Assembly: GCA_947494195.1 (NCBI GenBank)
Contig: CANLUC010000001.1
Span: 496,001 to 560,000, forward strand
Length of the DNA stretch: 64,000 bases
Direction: 5' to 3'
Origin: an uncultured Nesterenkonia sp.
Lineage (GTDB): Bacteria; Actinomycetota; Actinomycetes; Actinomycetales; Micrococcaceae
The notes below the pieces were generated by a model. The model did no database searches. It saw only the letters and a program-made list of their open reading frames with translations, and had not been told where the DNA came from. Shown here in pieces: positions 44,790 through 54,055 of the stretch. Made by a program: the position numbers and the translations under genes. Every line of letters begins with the position of its first letter. The first letter of the stretch is position 1.

Positions 44790-46200
44790 AGGTCTCCTCC
44801 CGTCGCGACATCGGATCAGTGGCGGATTCCGCCCCGGCCGAGGCGCTCACCGGCATCCACAGCTGGACCTCGGTGCCACCAACCCCCGAGCGGATGTCGG
44901 CCCTGCCACCGGCACGGTTCATCCGCCCGATGATCGATTCCCGCACGCCGAGCCGATCCGCTCCGATGCCCGAGGGGTCGAACCCTGCGCCGCGGTCGCG
45001 GATGAAGACCGCGTCCTCCGTCGGAGTGGACTCGAGGTAGACCGAGGCAGGGCCCGCGTGCTTGAGCGCATTGACGATGGCCTCCCGGGCAGCAGCGACC
45101 AACACACGATGATCGGTTCGGCGAGACTCCCCGACGGCGACGATCTCCACCGGCACGCTGTGGAGCTCCTCCAGCTCTGCGACCGTGGCACTGAGCTGCT
45201 CCTTGAGCGTCCCGGTCTCGGCGGCGTCGCGTCCATAGAGCCACCCGCGCAGCTGCCGCTCCTGCCCGCGCGCGAGCTTCTCCACCGCGGCGGGGTCATG
45301 CCGCTGCTTCTGAACCATGGCCAGAGTCTGGAGCACAGAATCGTGGAGGTGCGCGGCGATGTCGGCACGTTCAGCCTCTGCCGCCGCTCGCGCGCGTTCC
45401 GTGTTGGAGGTCCGGTAGAGCCGGATGACCCACGGAGCACTCACCAGCGCGATGCCCGCGAGCAGCATTGCCGCCACCATCAGGCCCAGCAGCAGGTCAG
45501 CGGCCGGGAGGAAACCGCCCGCAAGGAGAAGAAGCGCCAGGATGACCAGCAGCACCCCCACCGAGAACTGCCACAAAATGGCCTGACGTGAGCGGGGCCG
45601 CTCGCGATGAGCAGACCCCGGCTCCCCAGCTGAGCGTGGACCTATGGCGTCCACCTGGGACCACGCCAGCAGCACACCGACTCCGAGGATCACGGGCGGG
45701 CCGATGAGCCACCAGTTGATGTCCGCTCCGAAGAGCTGCAGCCCGATCAGACCCGCACCGCCCAGGAGGAGTCCGCCGAAGAGCACCTGAGGGGAGCTCG
45801 TCAGGGCATCCAGAACTTCGCGACCACGAGCGTTCCAGTACTGGACCGGCTCCGACTGCGGATCGATGCCCGCCGTGGGCCGCGGGCTCTTCGTCGTCGA
45901 CTCGGCGGCATACCCCTCGCTGCCGTTCACGGCCGGTCCGCTGAGACCGCGCCCCGCTGCATCGGGACGCGGCTCGTCCTCCCGCGGGACGAAGATCCAC
46001 AGCCAGCAGTAGAGCAGCAGCCCGATGCCGCCGGCGATGCTCAGCCCGATCATGACAGTGCGCACCGCAGGCACCGAGACTCCGAGATGTCGGGACAGTC
46101 CGAGACAGACCCCTGCCAGCGGAGTGCCGGCGGCGCGCAGCAGCGGTGGCCGCGCAGGACCGGTGTGCTGCCCCGGGTGCGTCTGACTGGCGCTGTCCAT
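44782..46200 (-). CDS. PspC-domain histidine kinase (HisKA_3 type)
   Basis: About 472 residues. An N-terminal PspC domain (roughly 20-85, with LAGVCLGLSRHLGV and a membrane segment ending FVPRED), then about four more membrane segments, a HisKA_3 dimerisation helix with the phosphoacceptor His286 in HLHDSVLQTL, and a HATPase domain (DRGAGFDPSG). The layout resembles LiaS/DesK-like kinases that sense membrane state. Starts at 46200 or 46209 (ATG) are both possible; neither has a good ribosome-binding site. Confidence 0.9.
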   Translation of the reverse strand: MDSASQTHPGQHTGPARPPLLRAAGTPLAGVCLGLSRHLGVSVPAVRTVMIGLSIAGGIGLLLYCWLWIFVPREDEPRPDAAGRGLSGPAVNGSEGYAAESTTKSPRPTAGIDPQSEPVQYWNARGREVLDALTSSPQVLFGGLLLGGAGLIGLQLFGADINWWLIGPPVILGVGVLLAWSQVDAIGPRSAGEPGSAHRERPRSRQAILWQFSVGVLLVILALLLLAGGFLPAADLLLGLMVAAMLLAGIALVSAPWVIRLYRTSNTERARAAAEAERADIAAHLHDSVLQTLAMVQKQRHDPAAVEKLARGQERQLRGWLYGRDAAETGTLKEQLSATVAELEELHSVPVEIVAVGESRRTDHRVLVAAAREAIVNALKHAGPASVYLESTPTEDAVFIRDRGAGFDPSGIGADRLGVRESIIGRMNRAGGRADIRSGVGGTEVQLWMPVSASAGAESATDPMSRREETYG

Positions 46201-46336
46201 AACTCCCATACTGCCACGGCCACTGCCCCACCTCGATGGATCCAGCCCCAGGATCGGGGGCCGCGGGTGATCTTTCAGGGTTGAGTCAGGGTGTCCCCCA
46301 GTAGCGGCAGAGTTCCCCTCCCAGGAGACTTGGAGC

Positions 46337-47725
46337 ATGGACAATCAGAAGCCTGAGACAGGCCGTCGCTTCTTCGACTGGATGCGCACCACCGGGCTGC
46401 TTCGCCCGGAGGAGACATGGATCGGTGGCGTCTTCGCCGGCATCTCCGCCAAGGTCGGATGGGACGCAGCCCTGGTGCGTGGGCTCGGCGTCGTCGCTTT
46501 CATCATCTTCTTCTCCCCGGCGGCACTGCTGTATGGACTCGCCTGGATCCTGGTGCCGAACCGCGAGGGCCGGATCCATGCGCAGGAAGCGGTTCGCGGC
46601 AACTACACCTCAGGCTTCGTCGGTGGCATGATCCTCACGGTCCTGGGAGCGCTGAACGTCTTCACGCCGATCAGCGTCGCAGGCCCGCTGGCTGTGCTGC
46701 TCAACATCGTGATACTCGGCGCCGTGGCCTGGCTGGTGTACGTCACCGTGAAGAACCATCGCAAGAGGTCTTCTTCGACGACCACGGGCGACTCCGATAC
46801 AGGGCGCTACCCCACGGATTCCTCCCCCGCAGGATCAGACGGCTCCCCGGGAAAAGCCGGGGCCGGTGACTCCACCCCGACACGAGCGGATGGGAAGCCG
46901 GCCTGGTACCCCCGAGAACGGGTGACGACGACGGCGCCCGGGCACACCTCCGACTCAAGCGTCTCCGCGCTGAAGCAGGACGCGGCATATCCAGGCCCGG
47001 CATCGGTACGGGCCCCGAAGCAGCCTTCGGGACGGTCCGAATACTCTCCTCGGGAACGCGCGGAGCGGCGTCGGCGTCGGCAGCTGAGCTGGGGGCTGGC
47101 GCTGCTGGCGCTGCCGATGGTCGTCGGACTGTCCTGGCTCGCCGGTGGCTTCGGACTCTCCGGGGTCACGGTGGCACTTGTGGCCACAGCCGGACTGGTG
47201 CTGCTCCTGGGACTGACCCATTTCACGGCGGCCCTGCGCGGTCGGCCGGGGACCCCCGGGCTCCTGGCCCTGAGCACCACGGTCATGCTGGTGCTCTTCG
47301 CCGGACAGACCGTCTCGGGCTTCGGAGGCGGCACGAACCACGCTTTTGGCAATTACAGGACCTCTGAGACCCAGGTGCAGAGCGCCTTCTCCAACACCAC
47401 GGTGGATCTGCGCGAGCTTGCCGCGCTGGAGGGCCCCTCTGACCCAGCTGTCTGGGATGCCCAGGTCAACCAGGCCTTCTCGAACACCTCCGTGATCGTC
47501 CCGGACGATGCGCGTGTGCTCATCAGCAACGGTCAGGCGCTGAGCAACCTCGAGATCTCCACCCAGAACGACCACCGGGAACAGTCGGGAATCTCCGGCG
47601 AGGATCTGATGATCGGCCCAGCAGACTCCGAGAACGAGATCCACCTGGATCTCAACTCCGCGTTCGGGAACACCACGATCTATGACTCCACCACCTATGA
47701 CCAGGAAGGAGGTGAGCAGCGATGA
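46337..47725 (+). CDS. PspC-domain membrane protein with LiaF-like C-terminus
   Basis: 462 residues: N-terminal PspC domain (about 15-80; WIGGVFAGISAKVGWD and a membrane segment ending ILVPNREG), two further membrane segments, a hydrophilic Ser/Thr/Pro-rich linker (about 140-245), three membrane segments, then a beta-rich domain (about 335-460) with repeated AFSNTTVDL, AFSNTSVIV and AFGNTTIYD strands as in the LiaF/cell-wall-active-antibiotic response fold. It is divergent from the PspC kinase. Probable role: modulating that kinase in envelope stress. Confidence 0.82.
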   Translation: MDNQKPETGRRFFDWMRTTGLLRPEETWIGGVFAGISAKVGWDAALVRGLGVVAFIIFFSPAALLYGLAWILVPNREGRIHAQEAVRGNYTSGFVGGMILTVLGALNVFTPISVAGPLAVLLNIVILGAVAWLVYVTVKNHRKRSSSTTTGDSDTGRYPTDSSPAGSDGSPGKAGAGDSTPTRADGKPAWYPRERVTTTAPGHTSDSSVSALKQDAAYPGPASVRAPKQPSGRSEYSPRERAERRRRRQLSWGLALLALPMVVGLSWLAGGFGLSGVTVALVATAGLVLLLGLTHFTAALRGRPGTPGLLALSTTVMLVLFAGQTVSGFGGGTNHAFGNYRTSETQVQSAFSNTTVDLRELAALEGPSDPAVWDAQVNQAFSNTSVIVPDDARVLISNGQALSNLEISTQNDHREQSGISGEDLMIGPADSENEIHLDLNSAFGNTTIYDSTTYDQEGGEQR

Positions 47726-48204
47726 CCGCCGATCACCCGGAGCGTCGCGAGTCGGCTGACCAGGACGCGCGCACCCACCCCACCCGACCGCTGCCGCCTG
47801 AACCGGCGGACGTCGATGAGCTGCTGGCCGAGTCGCTGCGCGCCCAGAGCGAGAAGGACTTCATCTGGAAGGAACCTGAGCGAGGACCCCGCTGGTTCGA
47901 ACGGGCGGAACAGGAGGCGGCGCTGACCTCGGCACGCACAGAGCAGACGCTGCCTGCAGCGTCGAAGACGTTCGATGCCGCCGGCCATGGGGCCGGTCCC
48001 GCGAGTCACCGGCGTGCTTCCGGACCACGCGTGGGTGGAGCGGTCTTCGCGGCGATCGCGGTGGCCCTGGCGCTCTGGGTGCTGGCGAGCGTCGTGCTCG
48101 GCATCTACATCGACTGGCTCATCATCGCACTGGGAGTGTGCGGTCTTGCCGGCCTTGCCTTCGTGGCCGCCGGACTCATGCCGAAGCCCGGAAGCAGGAT
48201 CTAG
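47722..48204 (+). CDS. Uncharacterised two-TM protein in the PspC module
   Basis: 160 residues with no recognised family. A polar, charged N-terminal half of about 105 residues is followed by two membrane segments (VFAAIAVALALWVLASVVLG and LIIALGVCGLAGLAFVAAGL). It begins with ATGA overlapping the PspC gene and has a near-perfect AAGGAGGTGA ribosome-binding site, so it is well translated with its neighbour. A role in the same envelope-stress pathway is inference. Confidence 0.75.
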   Translation: MTADHPERRESADQDARTHPTRPLPPEPADVDELLAESLRAQSEKDFIWKEPERGPRWFERAEQEAALTSARTEQTLPAASKTFDAAGHGAGPASHRRASGPRVGGAVFAAIAVALALWVLASVVLGIYIDWLIIALGVCGLAGLAFVAAGLMPKPGSRI

Positions 48205-48242
48205 GGCGACGCACCAGCGGACGCTCCAAGCGCATACAGAAA

Positions 48243-48283
48243 GAGAGATCCCCCGGAAGGAAGCCTTCCGGGGGATCTCTCTA
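48243..48283. terminator. Shared terminator of rplJL and the PspC module
   Basis: A perfect 19-bp stem (AGAGAGATCCCCCGGAAGG with its complement) with a 3-nt loop between convergent genes. The minus-strand side continues CTCTTTCTG, so it terminates rplJL best, and could also act on the plus strand. Confidence 0.8.
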
Positions 48284-48323
48284 TACAGTCAAGACTGCCT
48301 GGATGCGGCTCTCGCCGCCCCGA

Positions 48324-48707
48324 TCACTTGAGGGTGACGGTGGCGCCTGCGCCTTCCAGGGTCTCCTTGGCCTTGTCGGCGGTGTCCTTGTCGACACCCT
48401 CGAGCACGGCCTTGGGAGCGCTGTCGACCAGATCCTTTGCCTCCTTGAGACCGAGGGAAGTCAGACCGCGCACCTCCTTGATGACGCCGATCTTCTTCTC
48501 GCCGGCGGACTCAAGGACCACGTCGAACTCGGTCTGCTCTTCAGCCTCTTCGGCGTCGCCGCCGCCTGCTGGGGCTGCTGCTGCTGCCACGGGAGCGGCT
48601 GCGGTCACGTCGAAGGTCTCCTCGAAGACCTTGACGAACTCGGAGAGCTCGATCAGGGACATTTCCTTGAACTGTTCGATCAGTTCGTCGTTGCTCATCT
48701 TCGCCAT
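48324..48707 (-). CDS. rplL: 50S ribosomal protein L7/L12
   Basis: 127 residues: N-terminal dimer domain ([21 protein letters not shown]), Ala/Gly hinge, C-terminal factor-binding domain ([23 protein letters not shown], split in the middle). Forms the stalk that recruits GTPases. Follows rplJ by 60 bp. Confidence 0.97.
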   Translation of the reverse strand: MAKMSNDELIEQFKEMSLIELSEFVKVFEETFDVTAAAPVAAAAAPAGGGDAEEAEEQTEFDVVLESAGEKKIGVIKEVRGLTSLGLKEAKDLVDSAPKAVLEGVDKDTADKAKETLEGAGATVTLK

Positions 48708-48767
48708 GGGGGCGCTCCTTCTAAATGTTTGAGGGGTCTTGCTTGTGGTTCACTGCTGAGCTCGAGC

Positions 48768-49286
48768 TCAGGCTGCTTCCTGCTGCACGCGAAGCGCCTC
48801 GACCGTGCGAACGGCCTTGGACAACGGTGCCTGGAACAGGGAGGCTGCCTTGGACTGGACGCCGATGAGGGCACCAGCCATCTTGCTGAGCAGAACCTCG
48901 CGGGACTCAAGGTCCGCGAGCTGCTTCACTCCTGCTTCATCCAGAGCGACGCCATCCATGTAGCCGCCCTTGACGATGAGCGCAGGATTGCTCTTGGCGA
49001 AGTCACGCAGAGACTTGGCCACGTCCACGGGGTCACCGTGGACGAAGGCGATGGCGGAGGGGCCGGACATCTTGCCTTCAAAGGCGTCGATGCCGAGTTC
49101 CCGAGCCGCGATCTCGGTGAGCGTGTTCTTCACCACAGCGTAGTGTGCGTTCTCTCGCACGGACCGGCGCAGAGTCTGCAGCTGGCCCACGGAGAGGCCG
49201 CGGTACTCCGTGAGCACTGCGGCAGTCGAGTTGTTGAAGAGTTCCTTCAACTCATCGACGGCGGCAGCCTTCTCAGGATTCGCCAT
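48768..49286 (-). CDS. rplJ: 50S ribosomal protein L10
   Basis: 172 residues; anchors the L7/L12 stalk. LKELFNNSTAAVLTEYRGL near the N-terminus and the C-terminal L12-binding helices are typical. The ATG at 49286 has GGAAGGAG six bases upstream. It lies behind an attenuated leader; L10-L12 represses its own mRNA in many bacteria. Confidence 0.97.
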   Translation of the reverse strand: MANPEKAAAVDELKELFNNSTAAVLTEYRGLSVGQLQTLRRSVRENAHYAVVKNTLTEIAARELGIDAFEGKMSGPSAIAFVHGDPVDVAKSLRDFAKSNPALIVKGGYMDGVALDEAGVKQLADLESREVLLSKMAGALIGVQSKAASLFQAPLSKAVRTVEALRVQQEAA

Positions 49287-49335
49287 GGCACTCCTTCCGA
49301 TCATGTAAGCCGGTCACCCCGTTGTGCTGGGACAT

Positions 49336-49370
49336 GAAAAATGCCCCGCTGCGCAAGGCACGGGGCATGG
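49336..49370 (-). promoter_or_regulatory. Attenuator hairpin in the rplJ leader
   Basis: On the minus strand ATGCCCCG and CGGGGCAT pair around a 12-nt loop and are followed directly by TTTTT, 50 bp before rplJ. This is the most classical intrinsic terminator in the window and it lies upstream of, not after, a gene. Confidence 0.75.
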
Positions 49371-49555
49371 TCTAGGAGAAGGAGCTGATCGCAGTCGAGA
49401 GCGATCCGATTCTTCGGATAGAACGTGTTCGTGTCCTGCGCAGGTCGCCCAAAAGGGTCTTTAGAGTTGCGTCGCCTCACAGACTTGATGTCTGCTGACC
49501 GCGCATATCAGCCAATGATCTGCGCACGACAACAACGACCGGCGGTCTTTGGTCA
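49371..49555 (-). other. Leader of rplJL upstream of the attenuator
   Basis: About 185 nt of untranslated RNA predicted. It contains a CCTGCGCAGG palindrome (49435-49444) complementary to the attenuator loop, which reads CTTGCGCAG, offering a possible antiterminator, and an ATCCGA/TCGGAT hairpin near 49404-49419. An L10-binding kink-turn was not identified with certainty. Confidence 0.45.
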
Positions 49556-49561
49556 GGTGTC

Positions 49562-49590
49562 ACTCTACACGCGGGGCCCCGGCCCCGCAA
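49562..49590 (-). promoter_or_regulatory. Promoter of rplJL
   Basis: Minus-strand TTGCGG (49585-49590), 17-bp spacer, TAGAGT (49562-49567). An 18-bp palindrome GCGGGGCC-CC-GGCCCCGC (49571-49588) fills the spacer and overlaps the -35. Confidence 0.5.
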
Positions 49591-49643
49591 TTCCGCCCCT
49601 CAGGGCCGCCCCGGGCGCCCACACCCCCACGCAGGCAGAGACT

Positions 49644-49680
49644 GAAGCAGGCCCCCGCCACATGGGCGAGGGCCTGCTTC
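49644..49680 (-). terminator. Terminator of rplKA
   Basis: GAAGCAGGCCC...GCC pairs with GGC...GGGCCTGCTTC over 16 bp with one mismatch, 32 bp after the rplA stop. Confidence 0.7.
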
Positions 49681-49711
49681 GGTGGATGCTCCCTGGGGAG
49701 CAATCAGCTGA

Positions 49712-50416
49712 TCAGTCGGTGATCACCTTGGTGACGTTCGGATCCACGGGGATGCCGGGACCGAAGGTGGTGGCCACGGTGACGCGGTTGATGTAGCGAC
49801 CCTTGGAGGCAGAGGGCTTCAGACGAAGGACCTCTTCCAGAGCGGCTGCATAATTCTCGGTCAGCGCCTTGGCGTCGAAGCTGCTCTTGCCCACGATGAA
49901 GTGCAGGTTCGAGTGCTTGTCCACGCGGAAGGTGATCTTGCCACCCTTGAGCTCGTTGACGGCCTTGGCGACATCGGGGGTCACGGTGCCGGTCTTCGGG
50001 TTCGGCATCAGGTTGCGGGGGCCCAGGACCTTGCCGAGACGTCCGACCTTGCCCATCATGTCGGGGGAGGCGACGGCGGCGTCGAAGTCGGTCCAGCCTT
50101 CGGCGACCTTGGCGATGAGCTCATCGCCGCCGACGTAGTCTGCTCCGGCCTCTTCGGCCTTGGCGACGTTGTCACCCTGGGTGAAGACGACCACGCGGGC
50201 GGTCTTACCGGTGCCGTGCGGCAGGATGACCGTGCCGCGGACCATCTGGTCCGCCTTGCGCGGGTCGACCGAGAGGCGCATGGCCACCTCGACCGTCGCG
50301 TCCGACTTGGACGGGTTGGTCTCCTTGGCCAGGGCTACTGCCTCGGCCGGGGAGTACAGCGCGTCCTCGTTGATCTTCTGAGCTGCTGCTTCATAAGCTT
50401 TGCTGCGCTTTGCCAT
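49712..50416 (-). CDS. rplA: 50S ribosomal protein L1
   Basis: 234 residues. [20 protein letters not shown] and [20 protein letters not shown] are diagnostic for L1, which moves E-site tRNA and represses its own operon in E. coli. ATG at 50416 with AAGGAG upstream; 135 bp after rplK. Confidence 0.97.
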   Translation of the reverse strand: MAKRSKAYEAAAQKINEDALYSPAEAVALAKETNPSKSDATVEVAMRLSVDPRKADQMVRGTVILPHGTGKTARVVVFTQGDNVAKAEEAGADYVGGDELIAKVAEGWTDFDAAVASPDMMGKVGRLGKVLGPRNLMPNPKTGTVTPDVAKAVNELKGGKITFRVDKHSNLHFIVGKSSFDAKALTENYAAALEEVLRLKPSASKGRYINRVTVATTFGPGIPVDPNVTKVITD

Positions 50417-50472
50417 CTGCGTTGTTCTCCTTAGCAGTTGTGGTACATGGGTCGCGCTCGACCCTTCCCACC

Positions 50473-50494
50473 GTCCGCCCGTGGAGGGGCGGAC
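50473..50494 (-). other. Hairpin before rplA
   Basis: GTCCGCCC and GGGCGGAC form an 8-bp stem in the rplK-rplA gap, the second of two structures there. Confidence 0.4.
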
Positions 50495-50507
50495 TCATTG
50501 TCTGTCC

Positions 50508-50551
50508 ACAGGGCGAATGCCCCGTGTCTTGTCTACGGGCGGGTGCCCTGT
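50508..50551 (-). other. Two-step stem-loop directly after rplK
   Basis: An outer ACAGGGC/GCCCTGT stem encloses a symmetric 4+4 internal loop and an inner GCCCCGT/ACGGGC stem with about a 9-nt loop, starting one base after the rplK stop. A stem interrupted by an asymmetric or internal loop is the kind of element L1 binds in its mRNA; it could equally be a weak terminator. Confidence 0.4.
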
Positions 50552-50983
50552 TCAGCCTTCGACGGTGATGCCCATGGAGCGGGCAGTGCCGGCGACGATC
50601 TTGGAGGCTCCGGCGAGGTCATTCGCGTTGAGGTCCTCCATCTTGGTCTGCGCGATCTCTTCGACCTGCGACTGGGTCAGCTTGCCGACCTTCTCGGTAT
50701 GCGGCACGCCCGATCCCTTGGCCACGCCTGCTGCCTTCTTGATCAGCTCGGCGGCCGGCGGAGTCTTGGTGACGAAGGTGAAGGAGCGGTCCTCGTAGAC
50801 CGTGATCTCCACAGGGATCACATTGCCGCGCTGGGACTCAGTCGCCGCGTTGTAAGCCTTGCAGAACTCCATGATGTTGACACCGTGCTGACCGAGTGCA
50901 GGACCAATCGGAGGAGCCGGGTTGGCGGCACCTGCGTTGATCTGCAGCTTGATCAGGCCGGAAACTTTCTTCTTCGGGGCCAT
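50552..50983 (-). CDS. rplK: 50S ribosomal protein L11
   Basis: 143 residues. [21 protein letters not shown] start and the C-terminal [12 protein letters not shown]. Part of the GTPase-associated centre and needed for (p)ppGpp synthesis by RelA-type enzymes. AAAGGA lies upstream of the ATG at 50983. Confidence 0.97.
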   Translation of the reverse strand: MAPKKKVSGLIKLQINAGAANPAPPIGPALGQHGVNIMEFCKAYNAATESQRGNVIPVEITVYEDRSFTFVTKTPPAAELIKKAAGVAKGSGVPHTEKVGKLTQSQVEEIAQTKMEDLNANDLAGASKIVAGTARSMGITVEG

Positions 50984-51118
50984 GTTCAGCGTCCTTTTCT
51001 TACGTTGCAGGCTCTCGCATGGGCTGCGGTGCAGCCCGGGGCGCGTGAGCCCTCACCTGGTGTCCCCGTGCCACAGGAGCGTGACGCAGGGGGGTGGCCA
51101 TCATGGCGTGATGACCGG

Positions 51119-51155
51119 TTCGACGCCGCAGGCCAAAGCCACCTGCGACGTCGAA
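51119..51155 (-). terminator. Hairpin between nusG and rplK
   Basis: TTCGACGCCGCAGG and CCTGCGACGTCGAA pair over 14 bp with one mismatch, 25 bp after the nusG stop. No T-run; it may only partly end the secE-nusG transcript. A second GGGCTGC/GCAGCCC hairpin lies at 51021-51037 ahead of rplK. Confidence 0.5.
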
Positions 51156-51180
51156 AGCTTTTGAGTTGTACAGCCGAGCC

Positions 51181-51978
51181 TCAGTAGATCTTTTCGACCT
51201 GGTTGAAGTTCAGCGTCACGGGAGTCTCGCGCTCGAAGATCGAGACCAGCACCACCAGCTGGCGTGAGTCGGCGTGGATCTCGGAGATGGAGGCGGGCAG
51301 CGTCGCGAAGGGGCCATCGGTGACGGTGACCGATTCTCCGACCTCGAAGTCAACCTTGATGTCCGATGTGCCTGCGGCTCCGGAGCCGTCCTCCGCCTCG
51401 CCGTGCTTGGGCGCGTCGGGCTTGCCGAGCAGGTGGTCCGAGAGCATCGCGAAGACCTCGTCGGAGCTCAGCGGGTGTGGGTCGTGGGCGTTGCCGACAA
51501 AGCCGGTGACGCCTGGGGTGTGGCGCACGACGCCCCAGGAGGCGTCGGTGAGCTCCATGCGGACGATCACGTAGCCGGGGATCCGGACGCGGGTGACGAC
51601 CTTGCGCTGAGTTCCCTTGATCTCCACGACCTCTTCCATGGGGACCTCGATCTCGAAGATGTGGTCCTCCATGTCCTGGGTCTGGATGCGGGTCTCCAGG
51701 TTGGACTTCACGCGCTTCTCGTAGCCGGCGTAGGTGTGCACGACGTACCAGTCGCCGAGCTGACGCCGCAGCTTGGACTTCAACGCGGCGGCGCGCTCCT
51801 CGTAGGACTTCTCCTCCTCGGGCACATCGGCGTCAGCCTCCTGCTCACCCTCAGCCTCGACCTCGATGGTCTCCTCTGCCTCGCCGGCAGCGGCTGTGGT
51901 CTGCTCGTCTGCCTCGGCAGGGGCGTCCTGGGCGGCGTCGACCTCTTCGGTCTGCTGCGAAAGATCCTGATCAGACAC
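51181..51978 (-). CDS. nusG: Transcription termination/antitermination protein NusG
   Basis: 265 residues. The NGN domain starts near residue 75 ([16 protein letters not shown]) and the KOW domain ends the protein ([14 protein letters not shown] near 215). The first ~74 residues are an acidic Glu/Asp/Ala-rich extension, longer than in E. coli but common in actinobacteria. GTG at 51978 has AGGAGAAC upstream. A charged loop between the domains is also expanded. Confidence 0.96.
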   Translation of the reverse strand: MSDQDLSQQTEEVDAAQDAPAEADEQTTAAAGEAEETIEVEAEGEQEADADVPEEEKSYEERAAALKSKLRRQLGDWYVVHTYAGYEKRVKSNLETRIQTQDMEDHIFEIEVPMEEVVEIKGTQRKVVTRVRIPGYVIVRMELTDASWGVVRHTPGVTGFVGNAHDPHPLSSDEVFAMLSDHLLGKPDAPKHGEAEDGSGAAGTSDIKVDFEVGESVTVTDGPFATLPASISEIHADSRQLVVLVSIFERETPVTLNFNQVEKIY

Positions 51979-52074
51979 TGTTCTCCTGCTTTCCGTGGTG
52001 CTCACCGACCACACGGCGAGCTCTCGATCCCGTGACGCGAGGCGCTGGATGCGCCGCTACGTCATCGTCAGTTG

Positions 52075-52419
52075 TCAGTCACCGTTTTCAGCGCTGTCGT
52101 CCACCGCGCCATCGTCTCCTGCGCCGCCGTCGGCCGGCGCTGGTGCCGGCTGCTCCACGCCGCTGCTGCTGCCGCCGAAGAGCGCCTCGGCCCCGCGACT
52201 GAAGACGGCGTCGAAACCGGTGACGATTCCGATCACCACGAGGACGAAGACCAGGACCACCGTCGTGTAGTTGACCAGCTCGCGCCGGGTCGGGACGACG
52301 ACCTTCTTGAGCTCGTCGATCACCTGACGGAGGAACAGCATCACTTTCCCGAACGGGCCCTTCGGTTCGCCGCCGGCGGGCGCGGAGCCCTGATCTGGCG
52401 TCGAAGGCGACTGGGACAC
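52075..52419 (-). CDS. secE: Protein translocase subunit SecE
   Basis: 114 residues with one membrane segment (about 50-72) preceded by the conserved FLRQVIDELKKVVVPTRREL. After the membrane segment there is an unusual acidic Asp/Gly/Ala tail of about 35 residues. It partners SecY. GTG start at 52419; between tRNA-Trp and nusG, a very common order. Confidence 0.95.
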   Translation of the reverse strand: MSQSPSTPDQGSAPAGGEPKGPFGKVMLFLRQVIDELKKVVVPTRRELVNYTTVVLVFVLVVIGIVTGFDAVFSRGAEALFGGSSSGVEQPAPAPADGGAGDDGAVDDSAENGD

Positions 52420-52457
52420 AAAGACTCCATCTGTTCACGGTTAAGGCGGGTGCCTAG

Positions 52458-52530
52458 CAGGGCAGACAGGACTCGAACCTGCAACCTACGGTTTTGGAGA
52501 CCGTTGCGCTACCAATTGCGCCACTGCCCT
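52458..52530 (-). tRNA. trnW: tRNA-Trp (CCA)
   Basis: 73 nt. The acceptor AGGGCAG pairs with CTGCCCT, discriminator G; D-arm GCGC...GCGC, anticodon loop CTCCAAA with anticodon CCA, and T-arm with GGTTCGAGTCC are all present. 3' CCA is not encoded. It is just upstream of secE, as in many bacteria. Confidence 0.96.
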
Positions 52531-52703
52531 AGGGGGTCTGGATCCTCCGCCACCGCAGTGCACCCTCTGCCGGAGAACGGTTTTGGGGCACGATGGATCG
52601 GAGGTGCCTGAGACACCGGTGAATGAGTCTACGCCCTCTCTCCGGCGCAGGACAAACCGGTACTGTGGGAGCAGTCCATGAATCCCGAAAGGATCCCACA
52701 GAC

Positions 52704-53918
52704 ATGACCTCCCCGAGCTCCCGCATCTCCGACCGTATCGGTTCGATCGCCGAGTCCGCCACCCTTGCCGTCGATGCCAAGGCCAAGGCCATGAAGGCCG
52801 ACGGTGAGGATGTCATCGGCTTCGGTGCGGGAGAGCCGGACTTCCCGACGCCGGACTATGTGGTCGCGGCAGCCATGGAGGCCGCGCAGAACCCGCGCTT
52901 CCATCGCTACTCCCCCGCCGCTGGACTGCCAGAGCTGCGCGCCGCCGTGGCGGAGAAGACGACGCGCGACTCGGGATACCGGATCGACGGCCAGGCGCTG
53001 CGCCCGGCCAACGTGCTGATCACCAATGGCGGCAAGCAGGCGGTCTACAACACCTTCGCCACGCTGCTGGACCCCGGTGATGAGGTCATCGTCCCAGCAC
53101 CGTTCTGGACCACCTACCCGGAGGCGATCAAGCTTGCGGGCGGTGTGCCGGTGGACATCTTCGCAGGACCCGAGCGGGGCTATAAGGTCACGCTGGACCA
53201 GCTCGAGAGCGTGCTGACCGAGCGGACCAAGGTGCTCGTCTTCGTCTCTCCCTCCAACCCCACCGGTGCGGTCTACTCTGCTGAAGCGGTGCGCGAGATC
53301 GGTCGCTGGGCCGCCGAGAAGGGGCTGTGGGTGGTCACCGATGAGATCTATGAGCACCTGACCTATGACGCCGCCGAGTTCACCTCCATCGCGGCGCTGC
53401 CGGAGCTCGCCGACCAGGTCGTGGTGCTCAACGGCGTGGCCAAGACCTATGCCATGACCGGATGGCGCGTGGGCTGGATGGTGGGCCCCGCTGACATCAT
53501 CAAGGCCGCGTCGAATCTGCAGTCCCACGCCACCAGCAACGTCGCCAACGTCTCGCAGATGGCTGCCCTGGCGGCCGTGGAGGGCTCGCTGGAGGCGGTC
53601 GAGACGATGAAGGCCGCCTTCGATCGACGCCGCAGAGCGATCGTCAGTGGTCTCAACGCGATCGAGGGGTTCTCCTGTCCCACGCCGGAGGGCGCGTTCT
53701 ACGCCTATGTAGATGTCCGGGAGGCACTGGGCCGCGAGATCGGTGGGCGCACGCCGCAGACCTCGGCAGAGCTCGCGGAGATCATCCTCGAGCAGGCCAA
53801 GGTCGCCGTCGTCCCGGGTGAGGCCTTCGGTCCCAGCGGCTTCCTGCGCCTGTCCTACGCCCTGGGGGACGACGACCTGGACAAGGGCCTGCGCCGCATC
53901 CAGGAGCTCATGGCCTGA
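52704..53918 (+). CDS. aspC: Aspartate-type aminotransferase (class I)
   Basis: 404 residues, fold-type I PLP enzyme. [34 protein letters not shown] and the PLP lysine in [16 protein letters not shown] are clear, matching the Ib aspartate aminotransferases. ATG at 52704 has AAAGGA upstream. Substrate range (Asp, possibly prephenate) cannot be fixed from sequence, so the symbol is provisional. Confidence 0.85.
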   Translation: MTSPSSRISDRIGSIAESATLAVDAKAKAMKADGEDVIGFGAGEPDFPTPDYVVAAAMEAAQNPRFHRYSPAAGLPELRAAVAEKTTRDSGYRIDGQALRPANVLITNGGKQAVYNTFATLLDPGDEVIVPAPFWTTYPEAIKLAGGVPVDIFAGPERGYKVTLDQLESVLTERTKVLVFVSPSNPTGAVYSAEAVREIGRWAAEKGLWVVTDEIYEHLTYDAAEFTSIAALPELADQVVVLNGVAKTYAMTGWRVGWMVGPADIIKAASNLQSHATSNVANVSQMAALAAVEGSLEAVETMKAAFDRRRRAIVSGLNAIEGFSCPTPEGAFYAYVDVREALGREIGGRTPQTSAELAEIILEQAKVAVVPGEAFGPSGFLRLSYALGDDDLDKGLRRIQELMA

Positions 53919-54055
53919 ACCGAGCGTGCCGAGCAGATCCGTCGCGGCCCCAGGGTGTGCCCCGAGAGCTGAACCCATAGACTCATAGGAGCACCTGCCG
54001 AGGACGTCAGGCTCGAGATCCACCTGGAATCCATGAAGGGACGAGCTGAATCATC

